A stretch of 26,042 bases of DNA from an uncultured bacterium (GCA_900549415.1 URNX01000044.1:1-26042); one strand, 5' to 3'. Shown: positions 14,213 to 22,567, counted from the stretch's first letter. Numbers and translations: made by a program. Notes: a model not told the origin generated them from the letters alone.

Positions 14213-14976
14213 GCGAGGAGCTCCTTGAGTTTTTCTCCGGGGAACTCCGCACGCATGAGCGTTTCACCGATAAGGAATCCGTCGGCTCCTTCTTCGCGGA
14301 AGCGGCGGATATCCTCTTTGGATTTGATACCGCTTTCCGCAATCCGGACCGTTCCGGCTGGGATTTCGCCGAGGAGGTTCAGTGAGGTGTCGAGCGAAAC
14401 ATCGAAGCTCGAAAGGTCGCGGGCATTGACTCCGATGATCTTCGCGCCGCCGCGGACGAGCATTTCAATCTCTTTTGCGCAGTGGGCTTCGCAGAGCGCG
14501 GCGAGTCCGAGCGATTCCGCGTATTCGCGCAGTTCGACAAAGCGTTTTTCTTCGAGCGCCGCCGCAATGAGCAGAACGGCATCCGCGCCCGCCGCGCGCG
14601 CTTCGAGAATCTGATATTCTTTGGTTATGAAATCCTTGCGGAGGAGCGGGATGGATACGTGTTTGCGTACCTCTTCGAGATACCGGAGAGAGCCGAGGAA
14701 GCAATCCGGTTCGGTGAGGACCGAGAGTGCGGCGGCTCCGGCAAGTTCCAGCGCCTTCGCCAGCTCCACGGGCTGGAAGTCCGGGCGGATCAGCCCTTTG
14801 GAGGGTGACGCTTTTTTGAGTTCGGCGATTACATGAATGCCGTCGCCCTTGAACGCCGCCGCGAAGTCGCGGCAGGGAGGCAGCCCGGCGATTTTCGCCT
14901 TGAGCTCTTCATCTGTCGTTTTGCGCGGAGCGTTTTCACGCGCCTTGACGATTTTTTCAAGAATGGATTCTCTCAT
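14209..14976 (-). CDS. trpC: Indole-3-glycerol phosphate synthase
   Basis: 255 residues, standard for monofunctional TrpC. It converts CdRP to indole-3-glycerol phosphate with loss of CO2 and water. Motifs are all present: VIAELKKASPSKG with Glu52 and Lys54, LLRKDFI with Lys114, IGVNARDL, and the C-terminal AESGI and GFLIGE phosphate loops. ATG 14976 overlaps the trpD stop by four bases and the gene end overlaps trpF by four, so trpD-C-F-B are all coupled. Confidence 0.96.
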   Translation of the reverse strand: MRESILEKIVKARENAPRKTTDEELKAKIAGLPPCRDFAAAFKGDGIHVIAELKKASPSKGLIRPDFQPVELAKALELAGAAALSVLTEPDCFLGSLRYLEEVRKHVSIPLLRKDFITKEYQILEARAAGADAVLLIAAALEEKRFVELREYAESLGLAALCEAHCAKEIEMLVRGGAKIIGVNARDLSSFDVSLDTSLNLLGEIPAGTVRIAESGIKSKEDIRRFREEGADGFLIGETLMRAEFPGEKLKELLA

Positions 14977-15983
14977 TTTCCGGCCTCCACGAGGAGTTCG
15001 AGTTTTTTAAGCGCTGCGCCCGAGTCGATGGATTCCGCGGCTTTGCGGACGCCCTCTTTGATGTCTTTCGCCGCATTCGCCGCATAGATGGCCGCGCCGG
15101 CGTTGAGAAGAACGACCGCGCGTTTGCCGCCGCGTTCCTCTCCGCGCAGAATGTCGAGCGTGATTTTCGCGTTTTCCTTTGGGGTTCCGCCGATGACGTC
15201 GCTGAGAGGATAAACCTCGTCCATGATCATTTCGGGGAAGAGCTCGAAGGTTTTGATTTTGCCGTCTTTGAGTTCGCAGACGCGGGTCGGGGATTCGGGG
15301 CTGATTTCATCGAGCCCGTCGGCTCCGTGAACGATGAGCGCGTGGTTGCTGCCGAGCGATTTGAGCACGGCGGCGAAGACTTCTGTGTATTCCGGTGCGA
15401 ACACTCCGATGAGGTGATTGCGGGCTCCGGCCGGGTTGGTCAGCGGGCCGAGCAGATTGAAGACGGTCCGCATTTTGAGTGCGCGGCGGACGGGGCCGGC
15501 GAAGCGCATGGCGGGATGCATCTTCTGAGCGAAGAGGAAGCCGATCCCGTTTTCCTGTATGCAGCATTCCATGACGGATGGTTCAACGTCGAGATTGAAT
15601 CCGAGTTCGGCGAGCACATCCGCGGCTCCGGATTTGCTTGAGATCGCGCGGTTGCCGTGTTTGGCGATCGTTACTCCGGCGCCCGACGCAACGAAGCAGG
15701 CGGTCGTGGAAATGTTGAAGGTCCCGAGCGAGTCGCCTCCGGTTCCGACGATATCCAGAACGTTGGACATTCCGGTGTCGATGAAGGCGGCTTTCTGGCG
15801 CATGGCGCGCGCGGCTCCGGTGATTTCCGGAATCGTTTCGCCTTTCAGGCGCAGCGCGGAGAGGAGGGCTGCAATCTGGATGTCGGAGCAGTCGCCCTGC
15901 ATGATGCGTGTGAAGCATTCGTATGCCTCCTGCTCCTCCAGGTCGCGGTGCGCCATGAGTTTATTGATATAGGAACTGAGCAT
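14973..15983 (-). CDS. trpD: Anthranilate phosphoribosyltransferase
   Basis: 336 residues, stand-alone TrpD of usual size. It transfers the phosphoribosyl group of PRPP to anthranilate. Residues DIVGTGGDSLGTFNISTT (77-94) form the PRPP/phosphate loop, KHGNRAISSKSG the anthranilate site, and HGADGLDEIS carries the DE pair that binds magnesium. The ATG is one base after the trpG stop, so it is probably coupled to trpG; TrpG and TrpD are separate proteins here, not fused as in E. coli. Confidence 0.96.
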   Translation of the reverse strand: MLSSYINKLMAHRDLEEQEAYECFTRIMQGDCSDIQIAALLSALRLKGETIPEITGAARAMRQKAAFIDTGMSNVLDIVGTGGDSLGTFNISTTACFVASGAGVTIAKHGNRAISSKSGAADVLAELGFNLDVEPSVMECCIQENGIGFLFAQKMHPAMRFAGPVRRALKMRTVFNLLGPLTNPAGARNHLIGVFAPEYTEVFAAVLKSLGSNHALIVHGADGLDEISPESPTRVCELKDGKIKTFELFPEMIMDEVYPLSDVIGGTPKENAKITLDILRGEERGGKRAVVLLNAGAAIYAANAAKDIKEGVRKAAESIDSGAALKKLELLVEAGK

Positions 15984-15984
15984 T

Positions 15985-16575
15985 TCAGCGTTTCCCTTCG
16001 TTGAATTCTTTCGCGAGTTTGAGGAAGTTTCCGAGCTGGCGTTTTCCGGTGACCGTCACAATGGATTCGGGGTGGTACTGGATGGACTCGATCGGAAACT
16101 CGCGGTGACGCATTCCCATGATTTCGCCGTCGTCGCTGCGGGCGGAAATCTGGAGGCAATCGGGCAGGGTGGCGGCGTCAACAGCGAGGGAGTGGTAGCG
16201 CATTGCCTTGAAGTTCTGCGGAATGCCCTCGAAGATGCCTTTGCCGTCGTGTGAGACCGGGCTGGTTTTGCCGTGCATGAGGCGCTTTGCATGAATCACC
16301 TTTCCTCCGAACGCCTGACCGATCGCCTGATGACCGAGGCAGACTCCGAGCATCGGAATCTTTCCCGCAAAGTGCGTGATGGCTTCGAGGGAGATTCCCG
16401 CGGAGTCGGGGTTGCCGGGACCCGGGGAGATCACAAGCGCTTCCGGATGAAGGGCTTCGATTTCCGCAATCGTGGTCTTGTCGTTGCGTTTTACCATGAC
16501 GTCCGCACCGAGCATGTAGAGGTACTGGACGATGTTGTAGGTGAAGGAGTCGTAATTGTCAATCATGAAAATCAT
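15985..16575 (-). CDS. trpG: Anthranilate synthase component II (glutamine amidotransferase)
   Basis: 196 residues from ATG 16575. A longer frame to 16725 overlaps trpE and adds a low-complexity Pro/Ser/Thr segment, so it is rejected; 16575 has an AAAGGA ribosome site about nine bases upstream. It supplies ammonia from glutamine to TrpE. Class I amidotransferase triad: Cys79 (LGVCLGHQ), His168 and Glu170 (QYHPES), with the oxyanion loop SPGPGNP (50-56). It lies 13 bases after trpE. No separate folate operon is seen nearby, so it could also serve PabB (possible, not shown). Confidence 0.95.
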   Translation of the reverse strand: MIFMIDNYDSFTYNIVQYLYMLGADVMVKRNDKTTIAEIEALHPEALVISPGPGNPDSAGISLEAITHFAGKIPMLGVCLGHQAIGQAFGGKVIHAKRLMHGKTSPVSHDGKGIFEGIPQNFKAMRYHSLAVDAATLPDCLQISARSDDGEIMGMRHREFPIESIQYHPESIVTVTGKRQLGNFLKLAKEFNEGKR

Positions 16576-16588
16576 GGTGTTGTTCCTT

Positions 16589-18070
16589 TCAGTTGAGCTT
16601 TGCGGCGAGTTCTGCTGCTTTGAAGACGGCGCGGGATTTGTTGAGGGTCTCCTGGTACTCGTCTTCGGGGACGGAGTCGGCGACGATGCCGGCGCCGGCG
16701 CGCATGGTGAGCGTGTTGCCTTCAAGAATCATTGTGCGGATGACGATTGCGAAATCCATGTTTCCGGAGTAGCTGAAGTATCCTGCCGCACCGCCGTAGA
16801 TGCCGCGCGGGGAGTGTTCGTGCTTCGCGATGAGCTGCATTGCGCGGATTTTCGGCGCGCCCGAAAGCGTTCCCGCGGGGAATGCCGCGCGGAAGAGGTC
16901 GAAGCAGTCGTACTTCTCGTCGATCTCCGCTTCCACATGCGAAACCAAGTGCATGACGTGCGAGTAGCGTTCCACGATCATGAACTCCTTGACCTGTACC
17001 GCGCCCTTCGCGGCGACGCGTCCGATGTCGTTGCGTCCGAGGTCGACAAGCATGACGTGCTCCGCGCGTTCCTTCTCGCTGTTGAGCATGTCGGCGGCGA
17101 GCTGGATATCCTGCTGTTCGGTTTTGCCGCGCGGGCGGGTTCCTGCGATCGGGCGGACCGATCCGGTGCGTCCGGTGAGTTTGACGAGCTCTTCCGGGGA
17201 GGCGCCGATGAGGGTGCGTCCGCCGAATTTCGTAAAGAATGTGTAGGGAGAGGGGTTGATCAGACGCAGCGCGCGATAGAGCTGGAGCGCACTTGCGGGC
17301 GCTTCGGTCGTGAACTTCTGGGACATGACAATCTGGATGCATTCTCCTTCATAGATTGCCTTTTTCGCCGCTTCGACTTCCTCCTTGAATTCCTCGCAGG
17401 TCATTTCAGGTTTGAAGGGCTTCATCGGGCGCGCCTGTTCCTCGCCGATATCGGGCTGCGGAACATGGGCGTTCAGGCGCTTGTGAAGCGTTTCGATTTT
17501 CTGAATCGCGCTGTCGTAAGCTTCGCGGAGCGACATGAATTCACAGGGTTTTGTGCAGACCGAGATGATGATGGTGTGGCGGACGTTGTCGAAGATGATC
17601 ATTTCATCGGTGAGCATGAAGCAGAGAAGCGGTGTGTTCTTTTCAAATTCGAGCTCTACGGAAGGTTCGAACTTGCGGACTGCATCGTATGCGACATATC
17701 CGATTGCGCCGCCGGTCAGCGGGGGAAGATCGGGCGTCTCAACGAGTTTGTGCGTATTGAGAATCTTCTTGAGTTCTGTGAGCCCGTCCGCTCCGGGAAG
17801 CTCGGTGCGTCCCTTTTTCTTGTCCTCGACGACCACTCTGTCGGGCAGTTCCATGAGGACCGCGTAGGGGTTGACTCCGATGAAGGAGTAGCGCGCCCAG
17901 CGTTCGGAACCTTCGACGGATTCGAGGAGGAAGACCTCTTCGTCGTCTTTGAACTTGTTGAGGACCGAGACGGGTGTTTCCAGGTCCGCGAGGAATTCGC
18001 GGTAGACCGGTACGACGGCACCGGCTTCGCTGCGTTCCGAGAACGTTTTGAAATCGAGTTCTTTCAGCAT
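16589..18070 (-). CDS. trpE: Anthranilate synthase component I
   Basis: 493 residues. It makes anthranilate from chorismate with ammonia from TrpG. The N-terminal LLES box (48-51) is the tryptophan feedback site, so allosteric inhibition is expected. GAIGYVAYDAVR, PIAGTRPRG, LVDLGRNDIGR, FPAGTLSGAPKIRAM and GGAAGYFSY are conserved chorismate-binding motifs. ATG 18070 follows a GAAGGAG ribosome site. It is the first structural gene after the attenuator at 18125-18176, 54 bases downstream of its U tract. Confidence 0.96.
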   Translation of the reverse strand: MLKELDFKTFSERSEAGAVVPVYREFLADLETPVSVLNKFKDDEEVFLLESVEGSERWARYSFIGVNPYAVLMELPDRVVVEDKKKGRTELPGADGLTELKKILNTHKLVETPDLPPLTGGAIGYVAYDAVRKFEPSVELEFEKNTPLLCFMLTDEMIIFDNVRHTIIISVCTKPCEFMSLREAYDSAIQKIETLHKRLNAHVPQPDIGEEQARPMKPFKPEMTCEEFKEEVEAAKKAIYEGECIQIVMSQKFTTEAPASALQLYRALRLINPSPYTFFTKFGGRTLIGASPEELVKLTGRTGSVRPIAGTRPRGKTEQQDIQLAADMLNSEKERAEHVMLVDLGRNDIGRVAAKGAVQVKEFMIVERYSHVMHLVSHVEAEIDEKYDCFDLFRAAFPAGTLSGAPKIRAMQLIAKHEHSPRGIYGGAAGYFSYSGNMDFAIVIRTMILEGNTLTMRAGAGIVADSVPEDEYQETLNKSRAVFKAAELAAKLN

Positions 18071-18124
18071 TTTTGCACTCCTTCAAGAGTTTGTTTTTTT
18101 ATGTTCAAGTTTGTTTTTCGTCAT

Positions 18125-18176
18125 AAAAAAAACGGCGGATTGATAAACTTTATTCAAGTTTGCCAATCCGCCGTTT
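18125..18176 (-). terminator. trp attenuator terminator
   Basis: On the minus strand AAACGGCGGATTG (18164-18176, read in reverse) pairs with CAATCCGCCGTTT (18130-18142) in a perfect 13-bp stem. An inner stem of six pairs (AAACTT/AAGTTT) plus a wobble is capped by a five-base loop, and eight U residues (18125-18132) overlap the end of the stem. This is a strong intrinsic terminator between trpL and trpE. Confidence 0.92.
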
Positions 18177-18251
18177 AAGAGAACGACTGAATTTACTTAC
18201 AATTAATACGCATCAGCCGCCGTGGATTGACATCCGCGACGCCACCAACCC
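18162..18251 (-). promoter_or_regulatory. trp antiterminator pairing segments
   Basis: Three mutually exclusive segments can be read on the minus strand. Segment 1, GGGTTGG (18245-18251), covers the first Trp codon. Segment 2, GTCAATCC (18224-18231), lies over codons 18-20 of trpL. Segment 3, GGATTGGC (18162-18169), is the 5' arm of the terminator. Segment 2 pairs with segment 1 (7 pairs, two wobbles) or with segment 3 (8 pairs, one wobble). A ribosome stalled at the Trp codons blocks segment 1, frees segment 2 and prevents the terminator. Confidence 0.75.
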
Positions 18252-18283
18252 GTGTAGAGCATGTTGCAAGTGATACGTTTCAT
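18203..18283 (-). CDS. trpL: trp operon leader peptide with tandem Trp codons
   Basis: 26 residues, from ATG 18283 to TAA 18203-18205, with AAAGGA about ten bases upstream. The peptide is MKRITCNMLY followed by TGWWRRGCQS and TAADAY. Trp13 and Trp14 (18242-18247) are consecutive, the arrangement expected for sensing charged tRNA-Trp. The stop is followed by 26 bases and then the attenuator stem. A longer frame from 18385 overlaps the upstream gene's end and is not needed. It is cis-acting; the peptide itself probably has no function. Confidence 0.88.
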   Translation of the reverse strand: MKRITCNMLYTGWWRRGCQSTAADAY

Positions 18284-18347
18284 TGTGTTAAAATCCTTTT
18301 GTTGCAGGTAATTTACCGCTGTTTCCGGAAAATGCAAGTCCCGGAAA

Positions 18348-20132
18348 TCATTTTTTTTGTTTTTTCCGCAGCTGCATTTCCGCATTGCGAATGTAGTCCT
18401 GAATCCCGGGGAAGGCGGAATCGTGGTCGATCATGTACTGCCAGTCCCGAATCGCCCCTGCGTAATCCTGCTTGAGATACTTCAGAATTGCGGTGACCGG
18501 ATAGTTCGGCACATTTTTGCCGTCGACAATGACCGTGGAGCCCCATTTTTCGAACGCCGCGAGCCGCGCCCGGTCGTTCGTTTCCAGAAATGAACGGAAA
18601 AGAAGCTCCTTCAGACGTGCATCGTAGAGCTCAAAATTGTAGAGCGGCGTCGTTTCGGCTTTCGGAATGAAAGCGTCGAAGATGGCGTAAGCCTCCTGCC
18701 GCTTGCCTTCGAGCAGAGCCGCCGCCATTTCAAACGCCTGAATCGTTCCGCGCCGGGTTTCTCGCGTGTATTCCGTTTCACGGGGGAGGTCGGGACGGCT
18801 GTTCTTGCGGTGAAGTTTTTCGAGCGCTTCACGGATCGGAACCGGATCGCTGTTCCAGAGACCGAGCTGGGCGTGAAGAACGAGAAACCGGTCGTTCGGC
18901 AGTTCAAAAGAGTAGACTCCCCAGCGTCCGAGCGTTGCCGAGTCCTTCCAGAACGGCATATGCCAGAGCGTGGAACCGAGTACGAACACGCCGAGCGCCG
19001 CGCCTGCCCATCCGAAACGGGGAATCCAGTTCGGGTGTTCGCGGAAAATGCGTTCGAGCAGGAAGCCGATGCACGCCCAGACCGCAAGATTCGGGAGATA
19101 GGAGTAGCGGTCCGCGTAATCAACCGGCGCATAGACGACTGCGCCGGTGAACGGCATGAAAAAGACCCCGAAAACAATTCCGAATCCAAGAAAGCTCAGA
19201 GTGATTGTCTTCCATGCAATGCCCGCCTTCCTGCTCAGAACGATGAGTGCTCCGGCGAATGCGAAGAAGCCCGGAATCATCCACCAGTCGCTCCAGTCGA
19301 TGTAGGGATAGCAGGGATTCGTTTCGAGCGGGAGCACGCCGTTCACCGAATAGAAGAGAAGATTGTGCAGGACAACTGTGATGCAGCGCGGAAACGGTTC
19401 AAATTCCGGCCGGAAGCGGAGAAAAAGAACGAGACCGATCATGACCGCCGCCACGCCGGCCGCTCCGGCGAGAACCGTCTTCCAGCGGAAGCGTTCGGGA
19501 TATTTCCAGCAGAGCCAGACCGCCGCGGCCGCCGGGAGTCCGACCGCCGTCGGTTTGGCTGTCAGCGAGAGCAGAAAGCAAAGAATCGACGGCAGAAGCC
19601 AGCGGAGTTTTTCCGGGTTTACGAGAAACAGCCGGAAGGAAAGCAGGGCGAGGAATCCGCTCAGCACATCCTTGCGCTCCGCAATCCAGACGACGGATTC
19701 GAGGCGTTGGGGAGAAAGCGCCCAGAACAGTGCGCAGGCGAGCGCGAGTCCCTTGCGGAGCCCGAGCGCGCGCAGAATTCCTGTGAAAAGCGCGGCGGAA
19801 CATCCGTGCAGCAGAAGATTTGTAAGGTGAAAACCGAATGCGGACTCCGTTCCGCCCCAGATCAGATGATCGAGCATCAGCGAATACATCGTCAGCGGCG
19901 TCCAGAGTCCTAATGTGTTGCCGTGCAGGTAATAGCGGATGTTCTCAAGAGTGAATGCAATATGCGGATTGTGTACGACATAATAGGAATCATCCCAGTC
20001 GGTCAGAAAACCGTATGCGAGCGAGGGGGCGAAGACGAGCATTGTGACGGCGGCTGCCAGCAGTTCAGGCAGGAATCTGCGGAAGAAGCCAGGTTCGCTT
20101 TGCGGAATTTCTGAAGTCTGAGAGGAAAACAT
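18348..20132 (-). CDS. GT-C superfamily membrane glycosyltransferase-like protein (TMTC-like)
   Basis: 594 residues, ATG 20132 with GGAG six bases upstream. The N-terminal ~400 residues are polytopic (about ten hydrophobic segments). They contain TDWDDSYYVVHNPHI with an acidic pair in the first outside loop, LGLWTPLTMYSLMLDHLIWG, FHLTNLLLHG and the striking PQRLESVVWIAERKDVLSG. This set is typical of bacterial relatives of TMTC/PMT enzymes, which use polyprenyl-phosphate sugars to glycosylate secreted proteins. The C-terminal ~190 residues are soluble and TPR-like (YDARLKELLFRSFLET, AILKYLKQDYAGAIRDWQYM). It ends 65 bases before trpL; the donor and acceptor are unknown. A terminator separates it from the dehydrogenase upstream. 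Confidence 0.78.
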   Translation of the reverse strand: MFSSQTSEIPQSEPGFFRRFLPELLAAAVTMLVFAPSLAYGFLTDWDDSYYVVHNPHIAFTLENIRYYLHGNTLGLWTPLTMYSLMLDHLIWGGTESAFGFHLTNLLLHGCSAALFTGILRALGLRKGLALACALFWALSPQRLESVVWIAERKDVLSGFLALLSFRLFLVNPEKLRWLLPSILCFLLSLTAKPTAVGLPAAAAVWLCWKYPERFRWKTVLAGAAGVAAVMIGLVLFLRFRPEFEPFPRCITVVLHNLLFYSVNGVLPLETNPCYPYIDWSDWWMIPGFFAFAGALIVLSRKAGIAWKTITLSFLGFGIVFGVFFMPFTGAVVYAPVDYADRYSYLPNLAVWACIGFLLERIFREHPNWIPRFGWAGAALGVFVLGSTLWHMPFWKDSATLGRWGVYSFELPNDRFLVLHAQLGLWNSDPVPIREALEKLHRKNSRPDLPRETEYTRETRRGTIQAFEMAAALLEGKRQEAYAIFDAFIPKAETTPLYNFELYDARLKELLFRSFLETNDRARLAAFEKWGSTVIVDGKNVPNYPVTAILKYLKQDYAGAIRDWQYMIDHDSAFPGIQDYIRNAEMQLRKKQKK

Positions 20133-20147
20133 AAAATCTCCATAGAT

Positions 20148-20187
20148 AAAAGTCTGCCCTTTTCGCAGAAAAATGCGGAAAGGGCAG
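20148..20187 (-). terminator. Intrinsic terminator after the dehydrogenase gene
   Basis: The arms 20154-20167 and 20174-20187 form a 14-bp stem (one wobble) around a six-base loop, followed on the minus strand by ACTTTTATC. It lies 28 bases after the dehydrogenase stop and 16 bases before the start of the glycosyltransferase gene's ribosome site region. The short U tract suggests moderate strength. Confidence 0.7.
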
Positions 20188-20214
20188 GGAATTCAAGCGG
20201 TCATGGACCGTTGA

Positions 20215-21345
20215 TTATTGATCAGCATCCTTCGGATCGGTGACGACCGCGATCTTGATGCCGGCCATGCTGACGTTCGCCTTGAGAGCGGCGTCGATGT
20301 CCTTGAGCAGGAAGTGGTGCGTGACGAGCTGTTCGACCGGGAGTCCGATTGCTTTCGCTCTGCGGAGGAAGTCGAATGTGTTCGGGTAATCCTGCGGGGT
20401 GTAGACCCAGCTTCCGACCAGGGAGATTTCCTTGTTGCAGAAGTCGAAGTGCGGGTTGATCGGGGCGTTGCCGCCGTCGAGGAAGAAACCGACTTCGCAG
20501 AATCCGCCGCCGCGGCGGACCATCTTGAGCGCGTTTGCGTGAGCCGCCGGAACGCCGGTGCACTGGAAGACGAATTCCGCGCCGAGTCCGTCCGTAGCCG
20601 CCTTGATTTCAGCGAGCATGTCTTCAAACTTCGCATATTTGGTGAAGTTGAAGGTCTTGGAGGCGCCGAACTCTTTTGCCTTTTCGAGACGGGAGTCGTT
20701 GCCGTCGACGGCGATGATGTTTTCAACGCCGAGAGTGCGGACAACCGCCATGACCATCAGACCGATCGGGCCGCAGCCCTGGATGAGGACGGTGGTGTTG
20801 AAGCGGAGAAGTCCGGTTGTTTTTGCGCGTTCGACGCAATGGACGGCGACGGCGGCCGGCTCGATCAGCATGCGCTGGTCAAGGGTCATGCCGGTGACGT
20901 TGAAGAAGGTCGAGCCTTTGCGGATTTTCAGATAGGTGCCGAAGTAGCCGTTGAGGTGCACTTCGTCATCCGGGAAGAGTCCGTAAACGCCGACGTTTTC
21001 GCAGAGGCTTGTGCGTGCGGGAGTGTTCTTGCAGGCGGGGCAGTGTCCGCAGGGAATGATGCAGGTGACGATCTTGTCGCCGAGCCCGACAGCGCGTCCC
21101 TGGGAGTCTGTCTTGATGTTCTTGCCGATCTTGACGATTTCGCCGGAACCTTCGTGTCCGAGAACAACGCCTTTTGCGCAGAGACCGAACGGGTCGCGTT
21201 TGTACTCGTGTCCGTCGGTGCCGCAGACGCCGCAGCCTTCGACTTTGACGAGCATTTCGTCGTCGTTGATTTCCGGAATCGGGTATTCGCGGAATTCGAA
21301 TTTGCCGGGTTCGACCAGCATTGCAACTGTTGCCATTTCAGCCAT
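20215..21345 (-). CDS. Zinc-dependent medium-chain alcohol/polyol dehydrogenase
   Basis: 376 residues, ATG 21345 with GGAGG ten bases upstream. GroES-like catalytic domain: Cys41 (GVCGTDGHE), His64-Glu65 (GHEGSG) and Glu162 (LIEPAAVAVHC) form the catalytic zinc site. Structural zinc cysteines are Cys99, Cys102, Cys105 and Cys115 (CGHCPAC, SLCE). The Rossmann domain has GCGPIG (190-195) and an acidic residue after the next strand (IIAVDGND), favouring NAD+ over NADP+. Closest in style to sorbitol/threonine/butanediol-type dehydrogenases; the substrate cannot be read from sequence. It stands alone between its promoter at 21390 and a terminator. Confidence 0.9.
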   Translation of the reverse strand: MAEMATVAMLVEPGKFEFREYPIPEINDDEMLVKVEGCGVCGTDGHEYKRDPFGLCAKGVVLGHEGSGEIVKIGKNIKTDSQGRAVGLGDKIVTCIIPCGHCPACKNTPARTSLCENVGVYGLFPDDEVHLNGYFGTYLKIRKGSTFFNVTGMTLDQRMLIEPAAVAVHCVERAKTTGLLRFNTTVLIQGCGPIGLMVMAVVRTLGVENIIAVDGNDSRLEKAKEFGASKTFNFTKYAKFEDMLAEIKAATDGLGAEFVFQCTGVPAAHANALKMVRRGGGFCEVGFFLDGGNAPINPHFDFCNKEISLVGSWVYTPQDYPNTFDFLRRAKAIGLPVEQLVTHHFLLKDIDAALKANVSMAGIKIAVVTDPKDADQ

Positions 21346-21389
21346 TTTATCAATTCCTCCAAATGAAATTGTTAGGTTTCTCTAAACAT

Positions 21390-21395
21390 ATTATA
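21390..21395 (-). promoter_or_regulatory. -10 box of the dehydrogenase promoter
   Basis: A perfect TATAAT on the minus strand (plus ATTATA at 21390-21395), 45 bases before the start codon. The -35 is unclear: ACTTGA and TTGATT lie at 16 and 14 bases. The inverted repeat CGGAAAA/TTTTCCG (21404-21410 and 21420-21426) covers that area and may be an operator or the weak terminator of the upstream gene. Confidence 0.5.
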
Positions 21396-21433
21396 CCTGA
21401 AACCGGAAAAATCAAGTGGTTTTCCGCAAAAAA

Positions 21434-22567
21434 TCAGAGCTTTTTCAGGTTTTCGTAGAAATTCAGCATTTCCTTTGCTCCGAGAAGTCCAGAATCCTTC
21501 CGTTCTTCACGGATTTGCACGGCTTCGCGCTGGGCGGCGATGGCGTCGTCCAGCCTGCACGTCGCATAATTTGCGCGGGCGAGCGTTTCCAGCGCCTGGG
21601 CCAGAAGCTGCTTTCTGCCGTTCGTCCGGAAATATGCTTCCGCCTGTTTCGCGAGTTCCAGAATCTGCCTTGCCGGAAGTTGCGGCGGTTCGGCAATCTG
21701 CAGAAGCGCCTGCGCAAGAAGCAGCGCATTCATCGGGGTTTTCGCGGCAAACGCGGCAGTTTCTTCGACTGCGCGGTTCCACTCCTGCGGAGAGGCGTTG
21801 CGGAGAAGATTCAGAAGTGTAAGGCGGATCCGCAGTTTGCTTTCCGGATGTTTCTGAATATGTTCCGCGAGAAATTTGGCAGCTCCTGCGGTCTGCCGCT
21901 TGAGCTGGAATGCGTAGAGACGCGCCTGCAGCGCAATGGCGTCGCCGGGAGAGATCGCGAGAATCTTGTCGGCGGTTTGCGCAACCACATCGGGGAGTCC
22001 GGCGCGGAGCGCTGTCTGAAGTTCGGAACGGAGCTCCGCCACTTTGCGCTGATTGGCAAGCGAGAATCTGTCGGCGAGCAGAGCATCCATGACGGATTCG
22101 ATTTCAACGGGATGTCCGCTCCAGACAATTGCCCCGTTCCTGGATATGAAAGTGTAGGGGAGGGAGGCGATCCCGACTGCAAAATTGCGGTAGGTCCGCC
22201 CGTCTTTATCCACACCCAGGTTCAGCTCCGGACGGCTGCCGGCGAGTGCGCGGGTGAGTTCCTCTTTGGAATTTTTTGCGACGGTCTGAAGCAGAACCGC
22301 GGAGTGTTCCGTTTTGCCGCCGTACATTTCTTCTAGCGACGCCATCAGGGCGAGAGTCTGTGGAAAGTCGGGGGAGAGGGCGTCCGCGAAGGTGAGAATC
22401 TGAAAGTCTTTGAAATTTTCAGGCGGAACCGCCGGGCGCTCCGGGGACTGGCCTTTGAAGATCCAGTCCGCCGAAACGGACGGCATTTTTGCGCCGGGCG
22501 CAAGAGAGATTTGCGCCTGAACCGCTGTGAATGCTGCAAACAGGAGAATCAGAAGCAAAGCTCTCAT
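21434..22567 (-). CDS. Secreted thioredoxin-fold/TPR protein without redox cysteines
   Basis: 377 residues. Signal peptide MRALLLILLFAAFTAVQA. Residues ~20-165 have the TlpA/AhpC thioredoxin-like order (ISLAPGAKMPSVSADWIF, FKDFQILTFADALSPDF, GVDKDGRTYRNFAVG, and cis-Pro in IASLPYTFISRNGAIVWSG). Where active members have WC..C the sequence reads ADALSPDF, so no CxxC exists and disulfide chemistry is not possible. Residues ~175-377 are TPR-like helices (VVAQTADKILAISPGDAIALQARLYAFQL style, ending QALETLARANYATCRLDDA). It probably acts as a scaffold or binding protein in the envelope. It follows gatA by 12 bases, so it is cotranscribed with translation genes without an obvious reason. Confidence 0.78.
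   Translation of the reverse strand: MRALLLILLFAAFTAVQAQISLAPGAKMPSVSADWIFKGQSPERPAVPPENFKDFQILTFADALSPDFPQTLALMASLEEMYGGKTEHSAVLLQTVAKNSKEELTRALAGSRPELNLGVDKDGRTYRNFAVGIASLPYTFISRNGAIVWSGHPVEIESVMDALLADRFSLANQRKVAELRSELQTALRAGLPDVVAQTADKILAISPGDAIALQARLYAFQLKRQTAGAAKFLAEHIQKHPESKLRIRLTLLNLLRNASPQEWNRAVEETAAFAAKTPMNALLLAQALLQIAEPPQLPARQILELAKQAEAYFRTNGRKQLLAQALETLARANYATCRLDDAIAAQREAVQIREERKDSGLLGAKEMLNFYENLKKL

Noticed and set aside
16576..16725. N-terminal extension of trpG
   Set aside because: The extra 50 codons are Pro/Ser/Thr-rich, overlap trpE and precede the real ribosome site and MIFMIDNYDSF start.
16556..18178. 540-codon frame antisense to trpE
   Set aside because: Codon-bias shadow of trpE. 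The sense frame has all chorismate-enzyme motifs and the antisense translation resembles nothing known to me.
18284..18385. Longer form of the trp leader peptide
   Set aside because: It would start inside the 3' end of the upstream glycosyltransferase gene and lacks a ribosome site; the 26-residue form has one.
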